From positions 20,446,118-20,510,117 of the forward strand of contig NC_083639.1 in the NCBI RefSeq assembly GCF_963576545.1: a stretch of 64,000 nucleotides of DNA, written 5' to 3'. The notes under the pieces are model-generated. The model ran no database searches. It worked only from the letters and a program-made list of their open reading frames with translations, and was not told where the DNA came from. Source of the stretch: Limanda limanda. Its lineage: Eukaryota; Chordata; Actinopteri; Pleuronectiformes; Pleuronectidae. A program made the position numbers and the translations under genes. Positions 24,701 through 39,300 of the stretch are shown piece after piece. Position 1 is the first letter of the stretch, and each line of letters starts with the position of its first letter.

Positions 24701-27163
24701 AACTCTTCCTCAAACTGTGCTAAGTTTAGTATTTTACAATTCAAGTTACTGCATAGACTTTATTATAGAAAGGCCAAACTTTCCAGAATCTATACTCAGA
24801 TAGATCAGGAAAAAATCCAGTAGGTGCTCCCAAGTCCCCTGTGATTTAACCCACAGGTTCTTGTCTTGCCCCAACTTTGTTTCATCCTCCTAAAATGTTT
24901 TATTTAAAGTCTGTAGATCTCCTCATATAGATTTTTTTGGTAGACCTCCACACAAAGTTCATGCATCTAAACGTTATCACCTTCACGTCACATTTCTTTT
25001 TGTGGAAATCCCCACTGCCACCCTCATTTAAAGATTCACAATCAGAGGCTTCACAATCCTGACTTTGTGGCTCGCCTACCCTCAAATGACGTGTTGCCAT
25101 GGCATCTCACCTAATGCCAGCCTACAAAGGGCCTGCTCCTTACTGCCTGTCCACAACACACACCACTCATGGCCATAATTCATATGCACCATTATTCTTA
25201 CTATCACTATTTATTGTTTTTTGCCCGCCTTACTCCTGTGAATGAGTCTGAAGTGAGACTGGGCTGCAGGAAGTGGTTATATATTGCCTGTTTGTTTTTA
25301 CTTGTACAATATCATACCATACTGTCTAAATATTGAATATTGAACATAATATGTTTTTTTTCATTTTATATTACAAATCTTTCTTGATATAACATAGATT
25401 TTTTCTCTGCTGAATTCCTCATTTTGATTTACAAGATTTGTTTTGTCTTTTCCCCTGGCTAGTACCAGTATTTTGATAGGTGCTCCGAAAGCCAACACCA
25501 GTCAGCCCAACGTCACCGAAGGTGGAGCTGTGTACTCGTGCCCCTGGAGCCAAACTAACTGCAGCATTATCAACTTTGACAAGCAAGGTAGGGTGTCTTG
25601 TAAAATCTAAATTGATGGCTGACCTCACTCTACCCTCACACGATAAAAATGTGATCTGAAAAAGAACCAGCTCTATATTTGATATCCAAAGGAGGCAATT
25701 TTCCCTACATCGTAATATCAGCAGCAGTAACTAACTCACATTGTTCCAGAATATAAAAATGTCCCTTTCCCCAACGACACTGTTAAACAGTGGAGACGAG
25801 ACTGTACATTAAACTCTCAGCTGTCTCTAACCAGCCATAAAAGTGGCGGGGGGAAGTTGTAGGTAGCATCTTGAGTTAAGCACCTCAGTGCTTGACCCTG
25901 AGGTCAGAAGTGCAGCCCCCTGCCACCGTGCAGCCCATAATCCAACGCTTCTCTGCTTTGACTGTGACCAGCCTTTGATGTCTCTCTGTATTTTAATGGT
26001 GGACGAGGCTTTCCTCTGCTCCGGCCCTCCGTCAGGTCTCCATCTTGGGACATGGGCCGTGTTTGCAGTCTTCTCACAGTGCTTTGATTTCCTGCTCGAC
26101 TCAGGTCCCAATGTTGTGAGCACTCTGTAATTAGGGCAGAGTCATTATGCGGACAAGGACCCCAGAGGAGCTGGGGCTGCCCCCAGGAAAGCCAGGAATA
26201 TAATCACTTACATCACAAATCCAGGAAGCGATAAGGACCACCGTTTGAGGATCACAGGGTTGAACTTATCGTACGTGGTCACATACTGATATCGAGTGGC
26301 AGTTAAACCCAGACTTTGAGCCCTGACTGTGTAAACCCTGCCTGCATAAATACACATGCTCAAAATGTTTACAAACACAAACTGTGTCTGAAAGGTGATA
26401 CCCACTTTGTTCACATACACAAATATGTATACACACGCACAAACTTTTTACCTCAGTAGTCTTGCATTTCCACAGGCCAGACTCTGTTAACCAAACGTGG
26501 GCACTGAGCTGCAGCCAGCAAGGTTTAACTGCTCTGACAGCAGGCACATATTTAAACAAATATAACACACATGACAAGTATGTTTTAGCACAATAACATT
26601 TTTAAAACACATCGAAGGACTGAATTAAAATTTCAAGTTTGTAATCCATCCTCATAGAAAGTATACAGCTGAGCATTATGTTATTTTTCTATGAGCAAAG
26701 TGCAGCAAAACATATATACATAACATGACATGTATGCAAACACAGTGAAAAATAGCCCATAGTTTAAAAAGTGAAAACACTGAAATTAAAATTGAAGATT
26801 ACTTTTACTCAAGGATGCTGCATGGCAAAAAATGTTTCATGATTTATGTTTTTTAACTGAAGGGGTGAGAGAAGTCCTACCTGGATAAGAAATTAGGGCC
26901 GACAGGAAACATCACAAACTTATATAACACTTGGATTTGGATGTGAACATTTTTCTTCCAAGCCAGTTTTTCACAGGACTTAAATGCAACCTGGCTCACC
27001 TACCTGGCTCAAGAGTTAATTTCTTTGGACCAGGAATAGAAATCGAAGCTAAAATATGACTGAGTATATGTCTTTTTTTTTTTAATGAACTATTAACAAT
27101 ATGGAAAAAAAAATCATGAAGGTGTAATGTTGCTGAAATTGCAAATGCAGGCAAGCACAGACA

Positions 27164-27200
<37 letters not shown>

Positions 27201-27205
27201 ACACA

Positions 27206-27303
<98 letters not shown>

Positions 27304-30300
27304 GCCTCTTCTTAAAACAGAGCCTGACAATGAGGTACAGCCGTTTGGGTTACAGTAACAACAAGGTCCAAGTCCCTCTGAGCTGTTTGATGTCTGCCAT
27401 AGCATGGAGGATGGATTAAGACTGCAGGCTCCGGGAACAAGGCCATAAAATATCCATGTATAAAGCCAACAACATGTGGAGAAAGCTCTCAAATGAAGCC
27501 CCTACAGCACAAGAATCAAACACTGACGACAGGGGAATCTTCATCATTGTTAATGTAGCTGCTCCTGACCTTACTAAAGTTTTCTCAGTCAGAGGAATAC
27601 AAATTTTGCAGATAAAAAAGTGACTCTAATGTTTTCGGTGGTTAAAGTGCTGCTTACAACTTGTTTTTTTCCTCTATGTTCTTCCAGGTGATCGATATTT
27701 TTATGTTAATGACGTGAACACTCAGGTTGAGTTCAAGTCCCATCAGTGGTTTGGAGCTACTGTGCGTTCCCATGGCAACAACATCCTGGTAAGAATGGTT
27801 CCATGGTTGTTAGTCAGGTTAGATAATTTACCTATTAGATGAAGACTGAACAGTTTCTTAGACAGATTTACTGACACGTTTTAGTGCACGTTACTCAAAC
27901 AACTGATGGTCATTGGTGACACATGAGCTGTTTGCGCTCGCATATTGTCATGTTTCTTATTGTCAGTCTTTATTAGTCTTTTTTTACTTGCTTTTTTGAT
28001 TTGTTTTTAGCTTCTTGCTTTAGTGCCAAAAACACACAATACATGTTTAGTATAAAATGGGTCAAACACAAGACTTTTACCCAGGAGACACACAACTCCT
28101 GACTCACGACTCATGTGATATGTTATCATCCCCTTTATTATTATTTTTACCTGTTCCAGATTTAGGCACCAAAAACACTGGGTTAGTTTGCTAAAAGCCC
28201 ATGGGATCAGTCCCGCATTGTCACAGGAAACAGAAATCCGCATCTACCAGCCTTCATATTGCATACTAATTAGGTTGACTGAATGTTCTTGCCCTGTAAC
28301 ATGGTTACAACCATACCCTAGCATTTGGGGTAGTTTAATGAACTATAGAGGCCAGGTCATAGAAAGACAATTACTCCTTCTGTGCTCTTTGAAATACGAC
28401 ACAAAAATAAAGTCACATGGAAATGATAGGTTTTGGTACTAAGAATCTTGTCACCATCTAGAAAATGTGGAATTGTCTGTGTTAAGCATTTAATTGGCTT
28501 GCTTTCTTTTTCAGAAATTTGCCTCATATAGAGTCAAAGAGCACTGAATACTAAGAAACCCTGCAAAAAGATGTTAAGTTTGCACGTTAATGCACTAGAA
28601 AGAATCTCCAAACTATAGGACAGAATGTTAGTTCTGCTCGCTTCGCGTCAAACCACTTTAGCGTGTTAAAAAATAAACTTGTAGCTTCTCTTAATATTAT
28701 TGCACTGTTGATGTTCAAGGAAGGAGTTCAGGGTCAAGTTAAAACATGTAAGCTAAAAACATGATCAGTTTCCTTTGTCAATGAGCTGCCTCTCTTTTCT
28801 TTCCAGGCTTGTGCTCCCAGATATTACTGGAGGACTGAACACGACACACCCTTTGCCGATGTTACAGGAACCTGCTACCTCTCTGTAGACGGCCTTAAAA
28901 CTTTTGTGGAATACGCCCCCTGCAGAACAGGTATAGTTAATGCATTGAGAGCTAACCTCTACATCTCAGATCCCATTGGCATGATGAATAAGCCTCTGGG
29001 GGCGATGGTCTATATTTTTTGGGGCTTTCGGTTTAAACAGCTGATATCTGGGCCAAGACTCTGTCTTCTCTTCACCGTACACTGTTTAGAGTCTGAGTCC
29101 AAACAAGTCAAACATTTTCCACGCTCAATATGTTCCACCTCTTTTACTCTCCACTCAGACGGTTTACCTGGCAACCAAAGCCAGCTCAAACGTGATGGGT
29201 CGAAAAAGACCCTACAAAACTAGAAAAAGAAACCAGACGCTTTCAGACTTAAAATCTTGTCCATCACCTACAGATTCTGCAGATTCACATGAGCTCAACC
29301 TCCACAGAACTTAAAGCTGCATTTATGACACCAGACAGCAGAAGAACATAGTCACCACTAAATTGATTAGGCGAATAGGTTAGCAAACGTAATCCAGAAT
29401 GCATGTAGCAACATTAGCAGCTCTGCAGCAGTTACAGCAGGGGTAGTTACGGCTCATGGAAGGATTATCCTTCAGGACATTTGGTAGTTATAGCTTCAGA
29501 GTAACTTACCCACTTAAAAATCATAGAAAAGATCCTCATTGTGTCTGAGATTCACAGTTTTTTAGGTTTATCAGTATTAAAGTATTGTTACCGGTGTGTT
29601 CAGAGAGCCATCACTGTAGCAGTGGGTACATTGCTAACAAGGACTGCTAAGGCTAATTCAGCATAGTTTTAATGGGGCCATTTTGACAGCCTTGAAGCAA
29701 ATATATGCTTAGAACAACCATTGGAGAATAAAAGGTTCTACCGTAGCTCAGGATTAGTGTTGTACAGTCTTTCTTGTTTTTACCTGTGAACTGGCATTAA
29801 ATATTCAGGATACCGCTATAGAGTGTAGATCATATAATACTGTTGGAAACCATAGACATATCAGTTGTAGCAGCTGTTATCTGCTGTTATCACTGTGATT
29901 CTTGGCTGGGGTTGGCTTTGAGCACTCATTGGTTCTTTTGTTGCCCTCATCCATAGACTCTCTTTTGATCTTGGCTGGTCAGGGTCCTTCTTCTGTTTGG
30001 AAAAAGCCCGTTTCGTGTCATGTCGCATGTTTTTTGTAAATTTCATGCCTGCATCCATGCACTGGCAAGAACGTTAGGTGCTGTCAAAATGCCATAAAAT
30101 ATTGCAGTAAAATGTTTTTTATGACACAACAAAATAAACAGTAAGGGTTAATGGAGGCTTTTTTAGCGTATCACATTCATCACAATATTTCCTTGTGGTT
30201 GCTTGTGTGAGAAAGAAAATGTATTTATGTTCCCAATGTTTTGCTGCTGTTCCCTGCAGAAAGGCATGGACCTGCTGGACAGGGGTATTGTCAGGGTGGA

Positions 30301-33300
30301 TTCAGCGCTGACTTCACTAAGGTAAGAGACAAATTTGTTGCCGTTTGGCTGAAGTCACAGTTTCTCTGTTTCGGCCGATGTAGGCAGCTGGAGATTAAAC
30401 ATCAGACTTGCAGAGTTTGTTTGAAACTCATGATGCAACTGGTGACACGCAGATTCTTCAGCTCTGTCTACTGCTGTGTGTTACAGGATGGAAGGGTTGT
30501 GCTTGGAGGACCAGGCAGCTTTTATTGGCAAGGTGAGCTCACAGGAATGTGGAGTGGTGTGTTTTTTTAAGTCTTCCAATGGATTTTTTCCTTGGAGGAA
30601 TCCAGAGAATCAATCCATCACATTTGTCTGTCAATGAGCTACAGTGGAACAACTCAGAAGCCAAAAGTCACATGTCTTATTTTAACCTTCGATCTTTAAC
30701 CCTTTTCCTTCCTTCCTGTAGGTCAGCTGATCTCAGCCACCACAGACGAGATTGTTAAGGCCTACTACCCCTCTTATTTTCTGCTGTCAGTTGACGGGCA
30801 GATTCAGACCAAGCAGGTGCAGGGAAGCTATGATGACAGTTATCTTGGTAAGGATGTACACATGTTCATTTACTACTGTTAATTCTAACCCATACTACTG
30901 AAGCATCATACACTACAGTTGCCATATGTATTCACAATTTACTTACTTTACTTATTTGAATTTTGGGCCATGCAACACATCTCCTTAACAGAATGCCATT
31001 GAATGCAATGTCGATATTCATGATAACAAGAGGACAATTTCTGAGAAGTGAGAACCACCATGAGCTTGATAATCCTCCTTGAAAACGTTTGATTGGATTT
31101 CATGAAAAGTTCTGAGGATTTGCTGGTCCCCAGAGGACTTTCGATGATATATATTAGTTTTCTTTCTTTTTTCTTTTGCGTGTGTTGCGTGTTTGAAAAG
31201 TCATCAACACACCCAGTCACTTGCTGAAAATCCTGCTGTGGTCTTACCTGTGGCTCCTCCTGCAAATTTGATTCCGTTTTTACTCTACATCTCTCCTCTA
31301 GGTTACTCTGTGGCTGGTGGAGAGTTCAGTGGGGATGATGAGGAAGGTGAGGGTCATATTTACTTTACTGAGAGACAAGATGCATGGCTGAGCACAGAGT
31401 TGGCAGACCCTCCATCATGTCTTATATTTAACTGCTCAGTCTGGGCAAAGGTGATTGGGTTGTAACATAAAGGAACGATTCAATCTTTCAGGAATCATGA
31501 ACATTTGGAAACCAAAATAATTACGAAGGAATGTAATAATTGTTTTATTTTTGGCTGGTAAACAAGCTTTATCGAACACAGAATGACCCCTGTTCTTCTC
31601 TCTTTCCTTGTTGCAGATTTTGTTACAGGGGTTCCAAAAGGACTCATGCTGTATGGTTTAGTAAGGAGTCAACCTTTTTTCATTTTATAACCTTTAACAG
31701 GAAATAGTCAAAACAAAAACACACAAAGTAAAATATCATCCTCCAAAACCTACATGCAGTAAAAAAGAATACAGCTGAGTTAACTTTATCTGAATATTAT
31801 CATGCATTTTTGACAGTATGAGCCACAATGTGTAATCCATAATGATTTCTGTGTGTCTCAAATAGGTGTCCATATTAAATGGAAGCAATCTGAAGTCTAT
31901 GCTCAACTTGACAGGGGAGCAGGTATGTGCACATCTGGCTGGAGATTTGCTGTACTTTGGCCTGGGCCCTTGTTTTCATATGTGGGTACACACATTTAAG
32001 GTGGCATGTGTAGAAGATGAAGGAATTTGCCCCGTGGAGAGGACGCCTATATCAGGGTCAGAGGTCTGGCTTACCATAAGCACAGCTCATGGCTTCTTAA
32101 ATCTGTAAATCAAACCCAGAAGCAGCAGACGCCAGAACTGTGTTATCACTGCACTCATTCAGCATGTGAGTACTGAGCGGAGGTGGCATCGCTCCATGAG
32201 ACACTCTTTAGGCTTTAAGTTACAAAATAACTCGCATTTTATTTTTCTAGCATTTAACTTTTTTCTCGAAACAAGTGCAACAGTTGAGATCCACAGTATA
32301 AAGGATATGCTAAAGTCTATAATGAATCACAACTGACACATTGAACAGGTCACTGGTCATTGTATTTGTGCTGCCTGACCAAACCTTTTCCATCCTAAAT
32401 TAAAATCAACACCCATTGCTCGTTGTGAAAACACTTTCCGAAAGTCCAGCTGACAGTCTTATTAGGCTTCTTCAGTAGTTTGGTGGGAAATTCCCACTTT
32501 GTGCTTCCTCTGCCCTAATTGATAGACAATCTTATAAGATGATATATGTATATATATCAAATTATATATCCAATTATTTTCATTTTGTTTTTTTGGTATT
32601 AATGTGTGACTTAGCTTTCTTCAGACCCAACATACGACAGAAGGTGTTACTATGGAAACCAAAAATCTCTGTGACATCACTCGGACACGTACTTGTTGTT
32701 AATTTCACAAGGCCTACGAGCATGTGACTTAGCACACATGGGAGAACATGTGTCAGAGTGTGTGTTCGGTGTGGGAGTTCATCACTAAGTGTTCACTGTG
32801 TCAGTGTCAGGGTGGAGGGAGCTGAGTAAACTGTGAAGTCATAGTGAGAGTGATCGGAAGTAAACTCCAGCCTCCCTGACTCTCGGCTCTCTGTGGACGA
32901 ACGCTGCTCCCTGTGTGGGTTCTGGGCCTGTGCTGTGGAAGTCAGCTGAGAAAACACACTCGAGGTTCTTTGTGCAGACACCATGCTGCTCTGGTGAAAA
33001 ATACTTCAAAATGTGTCTTTTTTTGTACAAAGACGATACCTGCAACACTTGCACACTCCATACTACAGGTGGCTGATAAAATACAGTATATAATAATAGA
33101 AGTAACTGTAAAATCAGGGTTTACAAAGTGTTACAAAGTGTACAGTGTGCATTCACATTGTCAAAAACAATTTATAAAAAGCAATAAGTTAAAGCAGTAA
33201 TTGCATGTACAAAGAATAGGAACAAGAATACAACATCACTTAAAAGCAAATAAATACAATTAAAAAGAATAAAAGCAGTTAAACAAAAAAATATATAAAA

Positions 33301-36300
33301 AGACAACGACAAAGGCAAGTCTGTAAAAATGGGCTTTCAGAAGTTCGAAAGCCGATGGGACCTTATGGTAGAAGCCAACAAAATATGTCAAGTGATGTGA
33401 ATCCTTGTCAGTATGACAGTTGTTATTCGTGTTAGGGCCACTGCTTCTTTGGAGTACCGGTTTGGCCCAGTTTTCATGTTCTCCACGTGTCTGCGTCGGT
33501 TTTACTAACTTTCTCCCACAGTCCAAACATATGGAGTTAACTGACAGTCTAAATTGACCATAGGTGTGAATGTGAGTGTGATTGTTTGTCTGTATATATG
33601 AGTCCTGCCATACGCTGGAGATTGGTCCAGGTTGTACCCTGCCTCTTGCCCAATTAGCTCCTCAAAGGTGATACCTTTGAGAAAACTACTCATACACTAC
33701 TTTCGCCAATCTGGAAGTCACATTTTAGAATCATGAATGCAATCAATGACAGTTGATGACATGAAAATATATGCGTTTTAAATTGTTGATCTTAAACTAC
33801 CATTGATGAAAAATCAGCTGGTTCATCTCTATAGAAAATGATGATATTATATACATATCTGTGTGTGAATGAATACAGTACCGCTCCTACAGGGCGGTAG
33901 GAGCTTGAGTTTGTCCCGAGCTTCAGTTTGATTTATGTTGCAAGAAGCTGTTTAGCATGTGAGATACAGAAAAAAAATGCCAACCGTTCTTGTTTTTCAC
34001 AAGGTTCTCTAAATTCACTGTTGTGTGGCTAAACTACAACATCACATTGACTTGAGAGTCATCCAAGGAGGAAACTTGACCCTAATTTATCATTTATGGT
34101 ATGAAATTAAACCGTAAAATGTCAAGCCCCCATGAGTACTCTCTCTGAGTGAGATTTAAAGGAGTTTGAGCCCAAGATACCCAGACCCCCTACCTCTCCT
34201 CGAACTTACAGAAGCTCTCACTCTGAGCTGCATGAAAAGAGAGAAGAGGACACCCCAGGGGATTGTGGGATTGAGAGATTGGAGAGGATAGCTTCTGGGG
34301 GAAGTGGTGTAAGGTACAAAAGTCAAAAGGACACGCAGAAGGAAAATGAAATTGGAAAAAACGAGGATCTAAAAAAAGGGATCTATCCACCATGGTGTGA
34401 TTACAGGCTAACTGGCTCTTGTTTGTAATACTTTCCAGATGGGGTCCTACTTTGGCTACGCAGTGGCAGCCACCGACATCAACAACGACGGGTGAGTGAA
34501 TGGAGAGACACAGATGGTGGCAAAAAAAGAAGCTGAAATGGGCGAGAGAGAAACTGGAGGAGTGAAGTGAGAGGTCACAGAATCATAGGTCAACACTGGG
34601 ACTTTTTTAGAAGTTACCCAAACTTGTTGTCTCGGCCTGTCACTGTGTAATGTGTCAGGAAAATTTCCCCTCCTCTTGTGAAAATATTTTGAACTTTCAT
34701 TCTGTTAATAGTTTGTCTCTGTATGATGCTTTTCTCCCTGTTTCACTTCTCTAACTCTGGTAGAATCACACCCTGAGAACTTTGGTTCAGTTTTTACAGT
34801 TTCACTGTAGACCTCAAAATGACCTTTGCATGTAAATGATGCAAAAAAAAAACTAAATTTGATTTTAAAATGCTTTCCAGTAATTGTACTGAATATTCAA
34901 TTCACTGTTATTTGTGGAGTGCCAAATCACCACAAACATTATCTCAAGGCTCTTTACATAGTAAGTTCAAGAGCTAACACAACTATAAAGAAACTAAACA
35001 GTTCAACTTTTAATACTGTTATTAATGTAGTTTATATTGTGATAGACATATTTCCTCTGAGGTGAGCATTGGGAGTTTGATATTATAAAATTACATTTTA
35101 ACATGTGGCAAAGGATAGATGAAATTCTAACACACATAGAATATAAATTTAGAAAATGCATACTTAATTGTGTCTTTAAGTATCCCTGTCGAAACTAATT
35201 TAGACAGGAAGGCTCTATCTGACACAAAGGCTTTGCTAGTTTCAAAGTGATACCCTGTAGTAGAAAATTAACTCAGCAAGGTTGAAAAAGTATTTTGTAT
35301 AAGTGTTTAAAGACTTCTCAAGACTTTTATGACTTGTATTTACATACAACAGATTATTGATGACTTGAGCTGTTTTATGGTCGGAACTGTTTATGACGTC
35401 AATATAGTAAGACCTTGTGCGACTTAATTACCCATCAAAGGAAGGAGTGTATCTATTCTTATCACCTCAGGGAACACATGTGAATCAGCTGTTATGTTTA
35501 GTTTCCTGTCCTTCCCCCACCTATGGGAACCTGTCTGGATTGGCTCAGAGAGACAGCCCTATCCCCTGGTATATAAGATCTGTGTATCTGACTGTTCTGC
35601 ATCTTCACTCTGAGACCCTTGCGGTTTCCCTGTGTTGATCCTTTCTGCAGAAAGCCCCTTATTAAATACACGTAGATAACTTTGTTGTTTCCAGCCTCTT
35701 GTATCTCCAGATTTCCATCACAATTTGGTGTCAGAAGTGGGATCGCACGTCTGGACGCATCTGGACTCGGTGTCTACGGTTGACTGATCATCTTGGAAAA
35801 AAGTTTCCAACCTTAACCTCCCCACGGGTGAGACGCAGGGACCTAGACCCGAGCCGGATCGTCTCAGCGCTGCGATCTATCCGGTGAGAATCTGAGATTT
35901 CAAGTGTAATTTATCCCAGCAGAACATAGTGTTATAGAGAAGTTGGTCTAAGAGGAACGGGATCCTCAAGACGGGTGAAAGCCCCGTAAATTTTTAACCA
36001 AGGTTTAGAAGAAACCTGGAAGGTAGACTGACGAGGTACCTTAAGGAGTTGTTTCGACTGCAACCACAGAGAGGACATAATACTGAGTGTATTTGCATTG
36101 TGTCAGGCAACTCAAAAAAAAAAGCGCGCTATGTAGAGAACTTCTTTAGGGCACTATGCTTTATGTTGGTTAGGCAGGATTTTTAAAAGTGTATTAAACC
36201 GCAAAAAAAAAAAAAAAAAAAAAAAAAGAGACGAATTGAGAAATTACCATTGACCAAGTAATTATAAGGAAATTACTATTGATTATTATATAGGGGATAC

Positions 36301-39300
36301 GACAGTATTTTGAGGATATTAATATTACTACGTTTCCTATTTTGCTCCTTACGAAAGTGTTTTGGAGATTGATTGAAGACTTAAGGTAACTACTTAAAAT
36401 AAAATAAAAAAAAAAAATTCTTTACATAGGTAAATGAAAAATATAAGATTTGGATAATGGAACTGAACTGAGTAATCCTTATGTGAACCTCATGTGAAAG
36501 AACTATGGTGACAAAGCACTAAGTTTGTTTCAAGTGTGAATGAGGAATGAGAGACTGTGGGTTTCCAGAGAGAGAGAGAGTTTTTTAAGACAGCTGAAAC
36601 AGATTCTAGACTGAATCTAGAGGAGAACGAAATAGTAAGTTAGGCCAGAAAAGTAAAATTTTAAATTTCAGGCAGATAGGAATGTATGTTGAATGTGGTT
36701 AGAAGAATTGCATCATAGGGACAGAAAGCACACACTGGCAGGGACAGTTAACACCTCACAAATGTCTCAGTGTCTCAAAATGCAGGTTTCCGACCTCGAC
36801 TCTTCCCCGCCGACAAGACGACAACCAGAACAACACCAAACTCCACCAGAAGCGGATGTTCCACAGGCAGGAGCCCAGGTTCCACAACAACCTTTTCCAG
36901 CTAATGATGTTCCAGACCCGCAACTCCTCTCTTCACCTCGCACCAGACAAGTGGGCAATATGGACTGGGACAAGATCCAGCCCAAATCACAAAATTGTTG
37001 AAGTTACCTGATGTTGCCAGCCTGTTAAAACGTACAGGCATCAAGTGGGACTCAGGAAGAGCTTAATAAAAGCACATGCAGTTCATGCGAATAAGAAGAA
37101 GAAAGAGAGACTGATCTGCATAAAGCCTCACTGAAGATGTTCAGAGGTACATCGCGATGCAGAAGAAGAGGATTTCAAGGAAGGAGGGGGGACGCATATG
37201 GAACGATGATTGGGACATTTGTTTTCTCTGTGGAGAGAAGGGACATTGGGCAAAACAAAAATTGCCAAGGAAACAGCAACTTTACGAGCCTGAATGAACC
37301 GAGGCGGGGATGGAGGAGAGGGAGGAACCAGCATCTTTGAACAGAGAACAAGGCCGTGAGGGACACATCCCACATCGAGAGGGTGAATGCACCACACAAA
37401 CACAAACACTTATCACAGAAGTAAATGATTTTTTTTTGTTTTTTAGAAAAGAAAGACAAACTATTGATAGGAACATAGCTTAAATAGCAATGAGATGATT
37501 ATGCTAATATGCCAATGCACACACTCACAGTGCTAGGGAAAGATATTATATTAAGTGTAATGCTGCTTCACTGTTATATGCGTATGAATGGAAGCTTTGC
37601 TCATCTGTTGTCACATCAAATCGACAAAGATCTAGTGGACAAGGCACATTCAGTCACACAAAGAACAGATACCACGTATATGCATCCAAAAGATTTAAAC
37701 TTCACTGCACTCAAACACAAAGGGAGAGATGCAGGTTTGAAAAAATAAGTTGTGTAGTGTGAAAGAAAATTCAACACTAAGTTGCATGTTCTGGAAAGAA
37801 CATAGATGTGCTGTTTCTGTAGTCACCCTCTCAGTTCCTTCACAGATGTTCAGAGGATGCTTTCCTTTTTTGATGTTCCTGGTTCACACTCACATGACTT
37901 GCTGTCAAAAACAAAAATGATGAATGGCAAGACTTGCGACCGTGGATACAAAAATGTGTCAATGCTGACATTTGGGAAAAGATATCAGATCCCGTGGTTA
38001 AGTAAAATCAATTTTTAAAGTGTTTAGAAAATGATTTACATCTGTTATTTACACTTTCAAGGTTGTTTAACTGGTACCAGACACAAATACAGAAGCCAAA
38101 TATGCACATGCATATTTAGTTTATACAAACAACATTTTAAGGGCTCAGAGGTAATCATGATGTGGGTTTAATTAACACATGGAACCTGTGGTTATTACAC
38201 CATGATCTGACAATATCTACTGTAACAGAAAGCCATCGATGGTATTACACCAGTTTTCAACTCTCTATTGAGGGCAGGTGTAATTGTTCCTTGCAAGGAT
38301 TCACTAGTGCACACTCCGATTTTTTCCGGTGAACAGTATTTTTGATAAAACACAACCTGATGATTTGAGATTCATCCAAGATTTGTAAGTTGTCAACGCC
38401 GCAGTACAACTTCGCGCTTCGTCGGTTCCAAATTCTTAAAACATCCTTTAGCAAGTTCTGAAGGATTATAAAGGATTCTCTGTTGTTGATCGGGCAAATG
38501 CATTCTTCAGTTTTTAAATTGATAAAGACATATAATACTGGTTTACATTTGAGTTCAACAGAGAAAGTTATACATTCACATGCCTCGTCAAGGCTATTGT
38601 GAATCACTGACCATTTACAACCAGGCACTAAAAAGCTTAAGATCATTAAAGATAACACCAGGAAGTGCACATTTACGATATGTTGACAATATAAGGATTA
38701 GTGATTTGTGCTCCAACTGAAGAATATTGTGAAAATTATTCTGTAGCTCTACTAAAACATCTAAATGCAGAAGGACATAAGGCAAGCCTGAAAAACTGCA
38801 GTTTGTTAAAGTACAAGTTTGTTAAAGTATAAGTTTGTAAAAGTATAGGTTTGTAAATGTAAAAGATCAATTTTAGGGCATGTGATCACAGCAGAGGGCA
38901 GTCCCTCTCCCCTAATAGAGTAACAGTAATTCAAAGATTCCTAAAACTGTTACAAAGAAATAAGTGATGTCATTCCTGGGAATGTGCTCTTATTGTAGAT
39001 CATTTATTCCTAACTATGCTGTCCTCGAGGCGCCCCTTAGCGCAATCGCACACGGGCAAGGCTTGCAAGCATATAGCAAAGTGACATGGACTGATGACGC
39101 GGAGAAAGCTTTCACTGACTTGAAACTGACCTTACAAACGACCCCGACTTTAGGACTACTGAACCCTGACCGACCTTTCACACAAGCAGTTGACGAGAAG
39201 GGTGGCTACATGACTTCAGTGCTGCTCCAAGAACATGGGGGTAAACAGAGACCTGTTGCATTTTTCTCAGCAAAACTTGATCCAGTTGCTGCAGGCCTGC

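Larger units (their letters stand above)
18283..25462 (+). other. itga5 intron 1
   Basis: A 7.2-kb first intron. It holds a (CA)n tract at 18649-18684, a (CT)n tract at 18728-18793, a hAT-like end at 22250-22315 and an L1-type LINE fragment at 24611-25090. The rest is AT-rich DNA in which I see no exon. First introns often carry enhancers, but none can be named here. Confidence 0.75.

Noticed and set aside
26996..27492. Cys/Val-rich and His/Thr-rich open frames on both strands
   Set aside because: They are translations of the (AC)n tract at 27168-27301.
35417..35638. A 73-codon frame identical in both LTRs (also 40910-41131)
   Set aside because: It repeats because the LTRs are identical. 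It crosses the TATA box and transcription start area and has no known counterpart, so it is not a gene.
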